NCBI GenBank assembly: GCA_018398805.1
Contig: JAGFBZ010000367.1
Location: forward strand, 124,001-188,000
Direction: 5' to 3'
Source of the DNA: Hirundichthys speculiger
Lineage: Eukaryota > Chordata > Actinopteri > Beloniformes > Exocoetidae
DNA length: 64,000 nucleotides
Shown here: positions 1 through 11,009 of the stretch, piece after piece
Layout of the letters: each line of letters starts with the position of its first letter
Numbering within the stretch: the stretch's first letter is position 1
The notes under the pieces: generated by a model
Database searches by the model: none
Told to the model about the DNA's origin: nothing
The model's input: the letters and a program-made list of their open reading frames with translations, nothing else
Position numbers and translations under genes: made by a program

Positions 1-802
1 GTTTCAGCCCACTGGGAGCCCTCACGTTTCTGTTTCAGCTCACCGATGCTACCCGGCCTGACCTCTCGGCTTTATCGTGATGCTCATCCAGAGGGGCAGC
101 ATTCAGGTGGAAAGCGCATTTTCCTTTTGTCTCTCTGAGGCTTTATTTTCCCTCATAGGTGTCTGTAGACAAAAAGGACCAACGGTGACTCTGATACTAA
201 CCGACGTCTCAAAGCATCTTATCTTCTGGCAGGAACCAAGTGGGTTCAGTCTGAAGAAATCCTGGAAATGAAGAAGGTTCCAGCTCCAAAGACTTCTGGC
301 TGACTGGAAGACTGGTTCTCACAGCAGCTGGGTTCATAATGTCAGGTGACCTTCACCTCGGACCGTTTCAGGAACCTTCCAGGTGACAGGTGGCCGACCC
401 GTGGCGGCCCCCGACTGGCCATGCTGATGGATGACAAATCCTGACTTTAAAGCTACTGAATCAATAATAAAGTTATATGTTGTTGACCCGCAATGATGTT
501 AGGAGTTTTATTATGCGTCTAAGCATTTAGGCTCCAGTCCTTCACTCTTTTTTCCATCTGCCACCTCGACGGGGGCTCGCCTCGGACCCCCCCGCTCTTC
601 TGGGGAGAATTTTCTTGGATTTGAATTTGCAGTCGTCTGTGAGGCTGTAATGACTGTCCCCAGGTGTTTCATGCAGATCTGCCTGCTACGCTGCTCCTCT
701 GACGGTGCACGTGGAGCGTAGCAGCTCTGTGATTGAGGCCTCAGAAATTCTGCCGGGGACGATTACGTCCGAGGCAGAAAGGGACGTCTGCCAGCTGACG
801 GA
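1..802. other. Unassigned sequence before the tandem duplication
   Basis: I see no coding, RNA or mobile-element signal that can be defended here. Open frames are short (under 90 codons) and show no family motif. The part around 545-700 is GC-moderate and non-repetitive and could be regulatory, but that cannot be shown from one sequence. Confidence 0.4.
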
Positions 803-1093
803 GCTTTCAGCCACAGAAGGACTAAATGTGGAGAGCGTCGATAAAGCTGCTCCTTTCTTTTTCTTTTTTTTCCCTGCATTTTTACTTCGCTGCTCATTCG
901 TCAGGGTGCTTTCCCTGATGTACAGTCAATGCATAAAAGTCTTAGTGTCAGAGTAAAGTCATTTGTTTTGTTTTGACAGAATCATCATAAATACTTCCTC
1001 CTGTAGCTGGTTCAGTGATCCACTAGAAGCTTAAAACAGCCAAAAACTCATCTGATCACGGTTGAGTCTAAGCGTTAGACAAATACAACCTCA

Positions 1094-1156
1094 GGGGGGC
1101 AGTGCTGTCGCCTACTGCGTGGGAGGTCCGGGTTTCAATCCTGGTTGCATCATAAA
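1094..1156 (+). repeat. Short fragment of a common fish repeat with a B-box-like motif
   Basis: The words GCAGTGCTGTCGCCTACTGC and GGTCCGGGTTTCAATCCTGG resemble the widespread teleost repeat that reads cactgtcgcctcacagcaag...gggttcgaatccc (recalled from family knowledge). The second word is close to a polymerase III B box. The fragment stops where the hAT element begins at 1157. It is too short to be a functional SINE. Confidence 0.5.
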
Positions 1157-1756
1157 TAGGGATGGGAATTGATAAGATTTTTTTCTCTCGTCACGGTCAT
1201 CTTCTAAATGTAATGCAGAAGGCATTAATTTAATAGCATAGCGCTAATGTTATAGCGTGTTTTACAAAGAAGCACATAGGCAGCGGGATAGCTACTAACC
1301 AGAGTTACCAGAGGTGATCTTAGCTTGGCTACTGCTGCTGGGTTGAGATCCATCAGCCTGAAGCGTCAAAAACACGACACTCGTTAGCATGTTGTGTGTT
1401 CAAATGTTTCTGCGTGTTAGCCGTGTTCCCTCCCGACGCTGTTATCTCCACTTTACAATGACTGCTAGTTGCCTTGTTGCCATCTTTCTTTGGTGAAGTG
1501 AAGCCAAACTTTGGAGCGTGTGAACCTGGTGGGCGCCATTGTTGTTTACAACTGCGATGCTAACGTGCTAAACTGACGTAACTTAATCACGTAAGTGCTT
1601 TCTGGAATTGACTGTGTGTAACTTGCGTAAATTACGTGAAATTCGTGCTGGTTGGAATTGATAAGAGAATCGCTGGATAAACTGCCAAACGATTCCATGG
1701 AATTGAAACACACGAACCGGTTCTCTACAGGAACCGGTTCTCGATTCCCAGCCCTA
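1157..1756 (+). mobile_element. Non-autonomous hAT-like element, internally deleted (600 bp)
   Basis: The ends are imperfect inverted repeats: TAGGGATGGGAATTGATAAG on the left and, on the complement of the right end, TAGGGCTGGGAATCGAGAAC. The same family occurs at 7013-8058, 51652-54125 and 55788-56573. The last copy carries an 8-bp target duplication, which supports hAT. Relative to the copy at 7013 this one lacks about 450 bp just inside the left end. Its flanks (ATCATAAA and CTCCACAT) do not match, so its target duplication is lost or it sits on a rearranged site. No transposase is encoded. Confidence 0.8.
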
Positions 1757-2475
1757 CTCCACATTGATCTCATCTGTCCAGAAGTCTGCTGGCTTGTTCA
1801 GATCAGTGTTGAACCTGAACGTGTTCACTGAACAAAAGTTGACGAACTAGTTCATATTTTGTGTGAACGTGACTGAGCGCGCTCTCTTTCTCCTTCACCA
1901 GCGGGGGGCGTGAATGAGTTCATTTGGGCCGTTGTGAACGACGCTCTTTCAAAGTTCACGCACGGTCAAAACCGTTCCAGGTTTCCAGCGAACCCCATTT
2001 AAAATCCACCACAAACGAGCCTGATATGTATCTGAGGAAATCAATCAAACATGGCAACACGGCTGTCGCTGCTGTCACGCTAACAATTACGTCATCAAAT
2101 GTTTAAAATGATCATGAAGGAAGATGACAGCTACAAAAAATGAACTATTTAGTTCATTTTTTGAAATGGTGAAATGAACTAGTTCATTTTCATTTCTGTG
2201 AACTATGAACTTAACTAGTTCGTGTAGAAAGTAAACTTGCACAACACTGGTTCAGATGCAGTCGTGCTTCCATCTGCTGAGATGCTCCTGGGAGGACCGG
2301 CAGCTGTCTTAAAGGTTTTCTACTTGGTCTTGTAAACCCAACCAGATTGATGTGCAGCAACAGTCGCTCCTCTGAAACCATTGCTGATGTCTTTCCCTTT
2401 TTGAGCGTTGTGTTAACGCACTCCTGCAGACCAGCAAACCTTTCAAAATATCTGCTTCTGTAGAGGTCCAGGTCG
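1757..2475 (-). pseudogene. Tc1-like transposase relic, split by a hAT MITE
   Basis: 1757-1803 and 2250-2475 form one degenerate Tc1-like element on the minus strand. The pieces CTCATCTGTCCAGAAGTCTG and ATTGCTGATGTCTTTCCCTT match the antisense of a common teleost Tc1-family transposase and its flank, by recall. A 446-bp hAT MITE (1804-2249) interrupts it. The frame is broken and no open reading frame of useful length remains, so it cannot make transposase. Confidence 0.65.
1804..2249 (+). mobile_element. hAT-like MITE with perfect 8-bp target duplication (446 bp)
   Basis: The element begins CAGTGTTG and ends CAACACTG, flanked on both sides by GTTCAGAT (1796-1803 and 2250-2257). An 8-bp target duplication with CAGTG ends fits hAT. 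The interior repeats TGAACTAGTTCA-type palindromes and encodes no protein. It sits inside the Tc1 relic. The duplicate at 8106-8551 has the same flanks, so this insertion preceded the segmental duplication. Confidence 0.9.
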
Positions 2476-3141
2476 AGTCTTACTCTGAGACTGGATGTGT
2501 TAACAGGACACGCACAACGACACATTCAGCTTCAGAGTTTGTCCCAAAGTGTTTGTTTACTGAGGCTTTAACAGAATTTATTGAATTAAAGGTCACTGCT
2601 CCAGAACTGATTGTATCCCCATCTTGGACCATGCTGACAGCTGTGGGGCGCTTCGCTGAAACTTATGTGACGTTTTTAACTAATCAAGTGAGACGTCTTC
2701 CCCTTTCATGAAAGCTGTGGGCTCATTTTGAGTTTGATGGCAGAAACACGTCTCTAAAACGTCGGATCTTGAACAAAGACAGGCTGGAAAAAGTCAGCAG
2801 CTCTGAAAAGAAACGGCCAGAAACTAACGAGGTCGACTGTCAGCGGGTCAGAGTCATTACTGAGTGAGTTCTCGTCTGTTCGTGTAAAACATCAGACGCA
2901 GCTGAAGTTCTGCTCCAGTTCAAAGTCCAAATGTCCAAATGTAGACGAGAACGGTCGAAACCCCCGGATGTGTTCGAGCTCTGCCCACTAGGCGTGAACT
3001 CGCAATTTGGAAACTGCTCGAGTCTCTCAGGAGCTCCAGGTGGCGCTCAGGCTCCGCCCCCTTTTAACCCGCCAGCTTGTGTCCTTCCAGCTGCTGAGCA
3101 GCTCCGTCACAAGCAGCAGGTTTATGGATTTACAACAGAAA
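2476..3141. other. Unassigned sequence
   Basis: No family is recognised. A short open frame (2931-3197) ends in the AT-rich array and has no recognisable domain. The same sequence recurs at about 8778-9430 as part of the tandem duplication. Confidence 0.35.
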
Positions 3142-3870
3142 GTTGGGATTCTTTGTCAAGGTCGCGTTTTTTTTTAGGAAAATTTCAGATTTTATGACAA
3201 AAATGCTTTGCAACAAAGCAGCGACATTAAGAAATTTGTGATTTTACAAGAAAAAAATATTAGTGAAAGTGAAAGTAATTTTTACGGCAAAGTTGCTATA
3301 TTCAGTTAAAAGTCAACATGTTATGACTAAAGATTTTCCAGTAAAAGTTGTAATTTTACGACAAAAATTTTTGATTTTTTTTCCTTAACAGTCGTAGTTT
3401 GATGTCAAAGTTGGGATTTTGTGAAATTTGAGATTTAAAGACAAAAGAAAAAAAATTAAGACCATGTTGCAATTATATGAAATTGCAATTTTAGGTTGAA
3501 AATTCAGGATTTTCACAGAAAAAGTTATTTTCCTTCAAAAAGTTGGGAATTTTTGGAAAAGTCACAATTTTTCAACAGATTTTTACAACACCTGTGATTA
3601 GAAATTTAAAGACCAAAATGTACAAAAAAAGAATATGACTTCAGGAAATGAAGTCACAATTATACGAAAATTTACAATTTTATGAATAACGCTGTATTTT
3701 CATGTGAGGAAATTTTACAATTTTGCTAAAGTATTTTATAAAAAAGTTGCAATGTTAAGATAAAAGCTATGATTTAGCTAAAATTGTGATTTTATGGTAA
3801 AAATGTTGCAGTAACTACAGTAATTTTACAACAAGAATATGTGTTTTTTATTTTATTTTAAATGTGATGG
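3142..3870 (+). repeat. AT-rich degenerate minisatellite array, plus orientation
   Basis: A loose motif close to AAAGTTGCAATTTTACGACA recurs every few tens of bases, with heavy decay and variable spacing. The same motif appears reverse-complemented at 5255-6437, so each duplicated segment holds an opposed pair of arrays around a 1.4-kb core. Further copies lie at about 9430-10150 and 25330-25790. I cannot fix one exact period by eye. Confidence 0.65.
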
Positions 3871-4719
3871 TTATCTCCATGATTGTCTGGTTGTAGAAAT
3901 TTAAAACAAGAGCGTCTATATTAAATCACCTGTGATGTTCTGGATCAGCTGGGTTGGACAGTCAGATTCTGGTCTCCAGGAACCAGCAGCTGTCATCACA
4001 GGCGGTTTGTCTGCTTTTAATTAATCGTTTTTTTTAATCAAAACTAGAGAAACAGTCGCAGCAAAAACATGCAGGTGGTCTTGAGTTTCCTCTCAAACGT
4101 CAGGTCTCCCGGTAATCAGTCCAGACGTGGGCTGTCGTAGCGAAAGAAGACCTCAACGAGTGCTTTGGTTCCCACTTTGGGAATAATTAAAAACCTGAGG
4201 AGGAGGTTCATGAAACGAAAACAACTCTGATAAAACAGCAGAACAAAGACTGTCCAGAGTTTTATACACAAATAAAAGGATCTTAAAATAAATTCTGAAG
4301 GAAACAGCCGGCGCTGAAACAATAAAGTTGGTGTAATATGGGCTGTCTTCCTGGTTTCAGTCAGCTGAGTTTTTGTCATTTTGAATTATTTTTCATAGAC
4401 TAGAAGGAAGAGTTTTACAGTGATCCAATCAGCAGGTAATAAAAGCGTGGAAGGAAACTGTTGCTGTACTCCACAAATACTCTTCAGCTGATAAAATGTT
4501 TGTTTCTCTTCTGAGATCTGACTTGATAATGAATCCAGGTGTTTTGCTTCGTGTCTTTGGATCAGTTTCTGGACCTGCAGGTTTCTTCAGGGCTGATTAT
4601 TAACACCAGTTTATGTCCTGATTAAGCTTCAGAAGACTTTTTTCTATCCATAACTTGATATCTAAAATAGAGTCGTAGAGGCTGGTGACTGGTCTCAGAC
4701 CATCAGGAGACACCGTTAG
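3871..4719. other. Unassigned core between the AT-rich arrays
   Basis: Non-repetitive sequence without a convincing gene. The 87-codon minus-strand frame at 4116-4379 has no recognised motif and is only partly shared with the second copy, where substitutions break it. This argues against coding function. Confidence 0.4.
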
Positions 4720-4725
4720 GATGTG
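4720..4725. other. Empty target site of the foldback transposon
   Basis: Copy 1 reads ...CCGTTAG GATGTG GAGTTG.... Copy 2 has the same flanks, but GATGTG is present twice, on either side of the foldback element (11004-11009 and 12847-12852). This is a direct before-and-after comparison showing a 6-bp target duplication. Confidence 0.9.
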
Positions 4726-4917
4726 GAGTTGTTGAGGACCCGAATGGAGGCGGTTCAGTAGGCAAAGGTGATCCAGAATCCACCAATTCTGTTATTGGTG
4801 CAGCAAACACAAAGCGCTGCCAGGGCCGGACGTCCAGAAATTCAAGCTAAACTAAAGTGACAAAGAAGGCATCAAAGAAGGAAAACCAGAAGCAACAAGA
4901 GACCAGGAGGCAACGAG

Positions 4918-4985
4918 GAGGAAACGAGTCGAATCAGGAGGAAACGAGTCGAATCAGGAGGAAACGAGTCGAATCAGGAGGTGAC
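4918..4985 (+). repeat. 20-bp minisatellite, three units
   Basis: The unit GAAACGAGTCGAATCAGGAG is repeated three times without change. The matching sites at 13044-13128 and about 19723-19811 have four units, the first with one substitution (GAAATGAGTC), so the locus varies in copy number. There are no spacers, so it is not a CRISPR array. Confidence 0.9.
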
Positions 4986-5254
4986 AAGATGAACCAGAAC
5001 AGACGGACCAGCAAAGACAAGACTTAGATAAACGGTGAGTAAATGAGACACGTGTGCAAACGATCAGGGCAGATGGGGAAGTCGAACAGAACTCAACAAG
5101 ACAGGGGCAGACTTTCAAAATAAAGCAGGACGTAATCGGACAGGAGACAAAGAAGACGAGAAGCAAGGAAAACCCAGAAGAAAAAAACCCAAAACCAAAC
5201 CCAGAACCCAACAGATGCAAAAAAACTGTGTCATCAGCTTACGTCATGAATGAC

Positions 5255-6437
5255 AAAATATGAAAATTTAATATCTCAGTAACTTTGTTCTATAATCACA
5301 TCTTAAATTACAAATTTCTCAAATTTTTAACTTCAATACAACCTTTTGTTGTAAAACATAGTTTTTGAAAATTGCAAAAAAATGTCCAAAAAAAAATCAC
5401 AATTCTTTGTTTTTAAAATGGTTAAATTTGTAATGCAGGATCTTTTTGTTGTAAAAAACAAGTTCTGTTATGAAATCTCAAATTTCCCAAAATTACAACA
5501 AATTTTGAATTTTGTGTCGAAGCAACCTTGTCTCCAACAATCACATTTTGTTAGGAAATCACAAATTTCATAAAAATCATGACTTTTTAACTTAATACAG
5601 CAACATTTTGACAACTATGGATTTGTCTTAAAAGAAAATCACATTTTTGTTGTTAAATTCAGATGTTCAGATATATAAAGTGAATCTTTTTCAAAATATA
5701 AAATTCACAAAACTGCACATTTTTGTAAAAAAAATCTGAAAATTTTGTTTGAAGATTCAAAAAATTACAACTTTTTGTATTAAATTAGAAGTTTTTTTTG
5801 TATAGTTGACGTTCTAAAAATCAATTTTGTTGAAAAATTGTGCATTTTGCAATATTGCAATTTCTTGTAAAAAAAAATGCTCCTTTTTATCATAAAATCT
5901 GACATCTTGCAAAATTATGACTTTTCGAATCAAATTTTAATTTTATGTCCTAAAATCACAAATTTGACAAAATTGTGAATTTTGTGTCGAAGCAACTTCA
6001 TCTCCAATAATCACAACATTTTGTCGGGAAAACATAAAAATTATGACTTTTTAATTTAATACAACAACATTTTGACAACTATGGATTTATCTTTAAAATA
6101 ATCAAATTTTTGTTGTTAAATTCAGAAGTTCAGATATATAAAGTGAATCTTTTTCAAAATGATAAAATTTACAAAACTGCAAATTTTTGTAAAAAAAAAA
6201 TTTTGTTTTAAGATTCAAACAGAGATAGATTTCTATTAAAATTCAAGGTTTTTGGTATAGTTGAAGCATTATGTTCTAAAAATCAATTTTGTTGAAAAAA
6301 TGTGAATTTTGAAATATTGCAATTTCTTGTAAAAAAGCTACTTTTTTATTGTAAAATCTGACATTTTGCAAAACTATGACTTTTTGAATCAAATCTTGAT
6401 TTTATGTTCTAAAATCACAAATTTGACAAAATAGTAA
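5255..6437 (-). repeat. AT-rich degenerate minisatellite array, minus orientation
   Basis: The array is built from decayed versions of the motif seen at 3142-3870 but reverse-complemented (words such as AAATCACAAATTTGACAAAA and TTGTAAAAAACAAGTTCTGT). It contains a longer internal repetition: the stretch around 5500-5860 is echoed at 5980-6340. Small open frames inside are accidental. Confidence 0.65.
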
Positions 6438-7012
6438 CCAAAAAGAAGCAACATCCCAGCTGTGGATGCAGAAACAGCTGCTCAACGGTCGTCCTGCAGA
6501 AATGACACACAGTCAGAGGGCTGACAGGACAAAGACCGTTGAAACGCCTCATACTGTCGAGCACGGCGGTGGACGAGTGATGATCTGGGACCTGGACACC
6601 CTGCAGTCACGGAGTGGACCGTGAAGTCTGTGGAATATTCTAGAGACAGCTTTCAGCCGCATAAGGACTAAATGTGGAGAGCGTCGATAAAGCTGCTCCT
6701 TTCTTCTTCTTTTTTTTTTCCCCCTGCGTTTTTACTTCGCTGCTCGTTCGTCAGAGCCGCGGGTGCTTTCCCTGATGTACAGTCAATGCACAAACGTCTT
6801 AGTGTCAGAGGAAAGTCATTTGTTTTGTCTTTGACAGAATCATCATAAATACGTCCTCCTGTGGCTGGTTCAGTGATCCACTAGAAGCTTAAAACAGCCA
6901 AACTAATCTGATCACGGTTAAGTCTAAGCGTTAGACAAATACAACCTCAGGGGGGCAGTGCTGTCGCCTACTGCGTGGGAGGTCCGGGTTTCAATCCTGG
7001 TTGCATCATAAA

Positions 7013-8058
7013 TAGGGATGGGAATTGATAAGATTTTTCCTATTCCATTATCGATACCGTTTAACGATTCGATTCTTTATCGATTCTCTTATCGATTCTA
7101 ATTTGGGGAAAAAGGAGAACAAACTGTTTTATTAGCATCAATTTTATCTGCTTAGAAGTCACGACCTTACAAACTCAACAGCGAGGTCAAAAGAGGCCCA
7201 AAGCCTGGATAACGTGTTAACTGTTGTAATATGTAACTGTGCAAATACACAAGAATGTGGAACATTTTACTAACAGATTTTTCCTAATAGAAATGAAAAA
7301 AATCTTCCTTTTAAAAGGATATATGAGCTCACTAAGCACTCAAAAATAATAATAAAGAAAGATAAATACTATCAAATACAACGGAACAGTGCATAGTACA
7401 AATCTGCAAATACTATGAAGAATCAACAATTCTTTAGCAGTAAAATAATCATGTCTTCCAGCCTCTGAACCAGCCAGACTCTCTCTCTCATCACGGTCAT
7501 CTTCTAAATGTAATGCAGAAGGCATTAATTTAATAGCATAGCGCTAATGTTATAGCGTGTTTTACAAAGAAGCACATAGGCAGCGGGATAGCTACTAACC
7601 AGAGTTACCAGAGGTGATCTTAGCTTGGCTACTGCTGCTGGGTTGAGATCCATCAGTCCGAAGCGTCAAAAACACGACACTCGTTAGCATGTTGTGTGTT
7701 CAAATGTTTCTGCGTGTTAGCCGTGTTCCCTCCCGACGCTGTTATCTCCACTTTACAATGACTGCTAGTTGCCTTGTTGCCATCTTTCTTTGGTGAAGTG
7801 GAGCCAAACTTTGAAGCGTTTGAACCTGGTGGGTGCCATTGTTGTTTACAACTGCAATGCTAACGTGCTAAACCGACGTAACTTAATCACGTAAGTGCTT
7901 TCTGGAGTTGACTGTTCGTAAACTTGCGTAAATTACGTGAGGTTCGTGCTGGTTGGAATCGATAAGAGAATCGCTGGATAAACTGCCAAACGATTCTATG
8001 GAATTGAAACACACAGAACCGGTTCTCTACAGGAACCGGTTCTCGATTCCCAGCCCTA
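7013..8058 (+). mobile_element. Non-autonomous hAT-like element, longest intact copy (1046 bp)
   Basis: This is the same family as 1157-1756, with left end TAGGGATGGGAATTGATAAG and right end ATTCCCAGCCCTA. It includes the internal stretch 7040-7485 that is missing from copy 1. The interior has ATCGAT-rich ends and short poly-A runs but no transposase frame. It is the best local reference for the family; 51652-54125 and 55788-56573 are related insertions. Confidence 0.82.
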
Positions 8059-8777
8059 CTCCACGTTGGTCTCATCTGTCCAGAAGTCTGCTGGCTTGTT
8101 CAGATCAGTGTTGTACCTGAAAGCATTCATTGAACGAAAGTTCACGAACTAGTCATATTTTGTGTGAACGTGAACTGAGCGCGCTCTCTTTCTCCTTCAC
8201 CAGCGGGGGGCGTGAACGAGTTCATTTGGGCAGTTGTGAACGACGCTCTTTCAAACTTCACGCACGGTCAAAACCGTTCCAGGTTTCCATCGAACCCCAT
8301 TTAAAATCCACCACAAACGAGCCTGATATGTATCCGAGGAAATCAATCAAACATGGCAACACGGCTGTCGCTGCTGTCACGCTAACAATTGCGTCATCAA
8401 ATGTTTAAAATGATCATGAAGTAAGATGACAGCTACAAAAAATGAACTATTTAGTTAATTTTTTGAAATGGTGAAATGAACTAGTTCATTTTCATTTCTG
8501 TGAACTATGAACTTAACTAGTTCGTGTAGAAAGTAAACTTGCCCAACACTGGTTCAGATGCAGTCGTGCTTCCATCTGCTGAGATGCTCCTGGGAGGACC
8601 GGCAGCTGTGTTGAAGGTTTTCTACTTGGTCTTGTAAACCCAACCAGATTGATGTGCAGCAACAGTCGCTCCTCTGGAACCATTGCTGATGTCTTTCCCT
8701 TTTTGAGCGTTGTGTTAACGCACTCCTGCAGACCAGCAAACCTTTCAAAATATCTGCTTCAGTAGAGGTCCAGGTCG
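8059..8777 (-). pseudogene. Tc1-like transposase relic, second copy, split by a MITE
   Basis: This is the duplicate of 1757-2475. The outer pieces (8059-8105 and 8560-8777) belong to the decayed Tc1-like element on the minus strand, and the 446-bp hAT MITE lies between them. It is not coding. Confidence 0.62.
8106..8551 (+). mobile_element. hAT-like MITE, second copy
   Basis: This is the duplicate of 1804-2249. The ends CAGTGTTG and CAACACTG and the 8-bp direct repeat GTTCAGAT (8098-8105 and 8552-8559) are retained. Confidence 0.9.
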
Positions 8778-9429
8778 AGTCTTACTCTGAGACTGGATGT
8801 GTTAACAGGACACGCACAACGACACATTCAGCTTCAGTGTTTGTCCCAAAGTGTTTGTTTACTGAGGCTTTAACAGAATTTATTGAATTAAAGGTCACTG
8901 CTCCAGAACCGATTGTATCCCCATCTCGGACCATGCTGACAGCTGTGGGGCGCTTCGCTGAAACTTATGTGACGTTTTTAACTAATCAAGTGAGACGTCT
9001 TCCCCTTTCATGAAAGCTGTGGGCTCATTTTGAGTTTGATGGCAGAAACACGTCTCTAAAACGTCGGATCTTGAACAAAGACGGGCTGGAAAAAGTCAGC
9101 AGCTCTGAAAAGAAACGGCCAGAAACTAACGAGGTCGACTGTCAGCGGGTCAGAGTCATTACTAGGTGAGTTCTCGTCTGTTCGTGTAAAACATCAGACG
9201 CAGCTGAAGTTCTGCTCCAGTTCAAAGTCCAAATGTCCAAATGTAGACGAGAACGGTCGAAACCCCCGGATGTGTTCGAGCTCCGCCCACTAGGCGTGAA
9301 CTCGCAATTTGGAAACAGCTCGAGTCTCTCAGGAACTCCAGGTGGCGCTCAGGCTCCGCCCCCTTTTAACCCGCCAGCTTGTGTCCTTCCAGCTGCTGAG
9401 CAGCTCCGTCACAAGCAGCAGGTTTATGG

Positions 9430-10150
9430 ATTCTTTGTCAAGGTCGCGTTTTTTTTTAGGAAAATTTCAGATTTTATGACAAAAATGCTTTGCAACAAAG
9501 CAGCGACATTAAGAAATTTGTGATTTTACAAGAAAAAAATATTAGTGAAAGTGAAAGTAATTTTTACGGCAAAGTTGCTATATTCAGTTAAAAGTCAACA
9601 TGTTATGACTAAAGATTTTCCAGTAAAAGTTGTAATTTTACGACAAAAATTTTTGATTTTTTTTCCTTAACAGTCGTAGTTTGATGTCAAAGTTGGGATT
9701 TTGTGAAATTTGAGATTTAAAGACAAAAGAAAAAAAATTAAGACCATGTTGGAATTATATGAAATTTGCAATTTTAGGTTGAAAATTCAGGATTTTCACA
9801 GAAAAAGTTATTTTCCTTCAAAAAGTTGGGAATTTTTGGAAAAGTCACAATTTTTCAACAGATTTTTACAACACCTGTGATTAGAAATTTAAAGACCAAA
9901 ATGTACAAAAAAAGAATATGACTTCAGGAAATGAAGTCACAATTATACGAAAATTTACAATTTTATGAATAACGCTGTATTTTCATGTGAGGAAATTTTA
10001 CAATTTTGCTAAAGTATTTTATAAAAAAGTTGCAATGTTAAGATAAAAGCTATGATTTAGCTAAAATTGTGATTTTATGGTAAAAATGTTGCAGTAACTA
10101 CAGTAATTTTACAACAAGAATATGTGTTTTTTATTTTATTTTAAATGTGA
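9430..10150 (+). repeat. AT-rich degenerate minisatellite array, plus orientation (copy 2)
   Basis: This is the duplicate of 3142-3870, near identical. A short piece present in copy 1 just before the array (about 3130-3150) is missing here. Confidence 0.65.
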
Positions 10151-11003
10151 TGGTTATCTCCATGATTGTCTGGTTGTAGAAATTTAAAACAAGAGCGTCT
10201 ATATTAAATCACCTGTGATGTTCTGGATCAGCTGGGTTGGACAGTCAGATTCTGGTCTCCAGGAACCAGCAGCTGTCATCACAGGCGGTTTGTCTGCTTT
10301 TAATTAATCGTTTTTTTTTAATCAAAACTAGAGAAACAGTCGCAGCAAAAACATGCAGGTGGTCTTGAGTTTCCTCTCAAACGTCAGGTCTCCCGGTAAT
10401 CAGTCCAGACGTGGGCTGTCATAGCGAAAGAAGACCTCACCGAGTGCTTTGGTTCCCACTTTGGGAATAATTAAAAACCTGAGGAGGAGGTTCATGAAAC
10501 GAAAACAACTCTGATAAAACAGCAGAACAAAGACTGTCCAGAGTTTTATACACTAATAAAAGGATCTTAAAATAAAATCTGAAGGAAACAGCCGGCGCTG
10601 AAATAATAAAATTGGTGTAATATGGGCTGTCTTCCTGGTTTCAGTCAGCTGAGTTTTTGTCATTTTGAATTATTTTTCATAGACCAGAAGGAAGAGTTTT
10701 ACAGTGATCCAATCAGCAGGTAATAAAAGCGTGGAAGGAAACTGTTGCTGTACTCCACAAATACTCTTCAGCTGATAAAATGTTTGTTTCTCTTCTGAGA
10801 TCTGACTTGATAATGAATCCAGGTGTTTTGCTTCGTGTCTTTGGATCAGTTTCTGGACCTGCAGGTTTCTTCAGGGCTGATTATTAACACCAGTTTATGT
10901 CCTGATTAAGCTTCAGAAGACTTTTTTCTATCCATAACTTGATATCTAAAATAGAGTCGTAGAGGCTGGTGACTGGTCTCAGACCATCAGGAGACACCGT
11001 TAG
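10151..11003. other. Unassigned core between arrays (copy 2)
   Basis: This is the duplicate of 3871-4719. No gene or element is recognised. Confidence 0.4.
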
Positions 11004-11009
11004 GATGTG

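Larger units (their letters stand above)
803..6648 (+). repeat. Tandem segmental duplication, copy 1 (5.85 kb)
   Basis: The segment opening with GCTTTCAGCC at 803 is repeated from 6649, and the segment end (TCTAGAGACA at 6648) recurs at 14807. The two copies therefore lie head to tail. They share the same nested transposons at the same places, so the duplication is younger than those insertions. Differences are scattered substitutions and small indels, plus two large ones: copy 1 lacks about 450 bp inside its hAT element (present at about 7040-7485), and it lacks the foldback element found at 11010-12846. No extended homology is visible at the junction. Confidence 0.88.
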
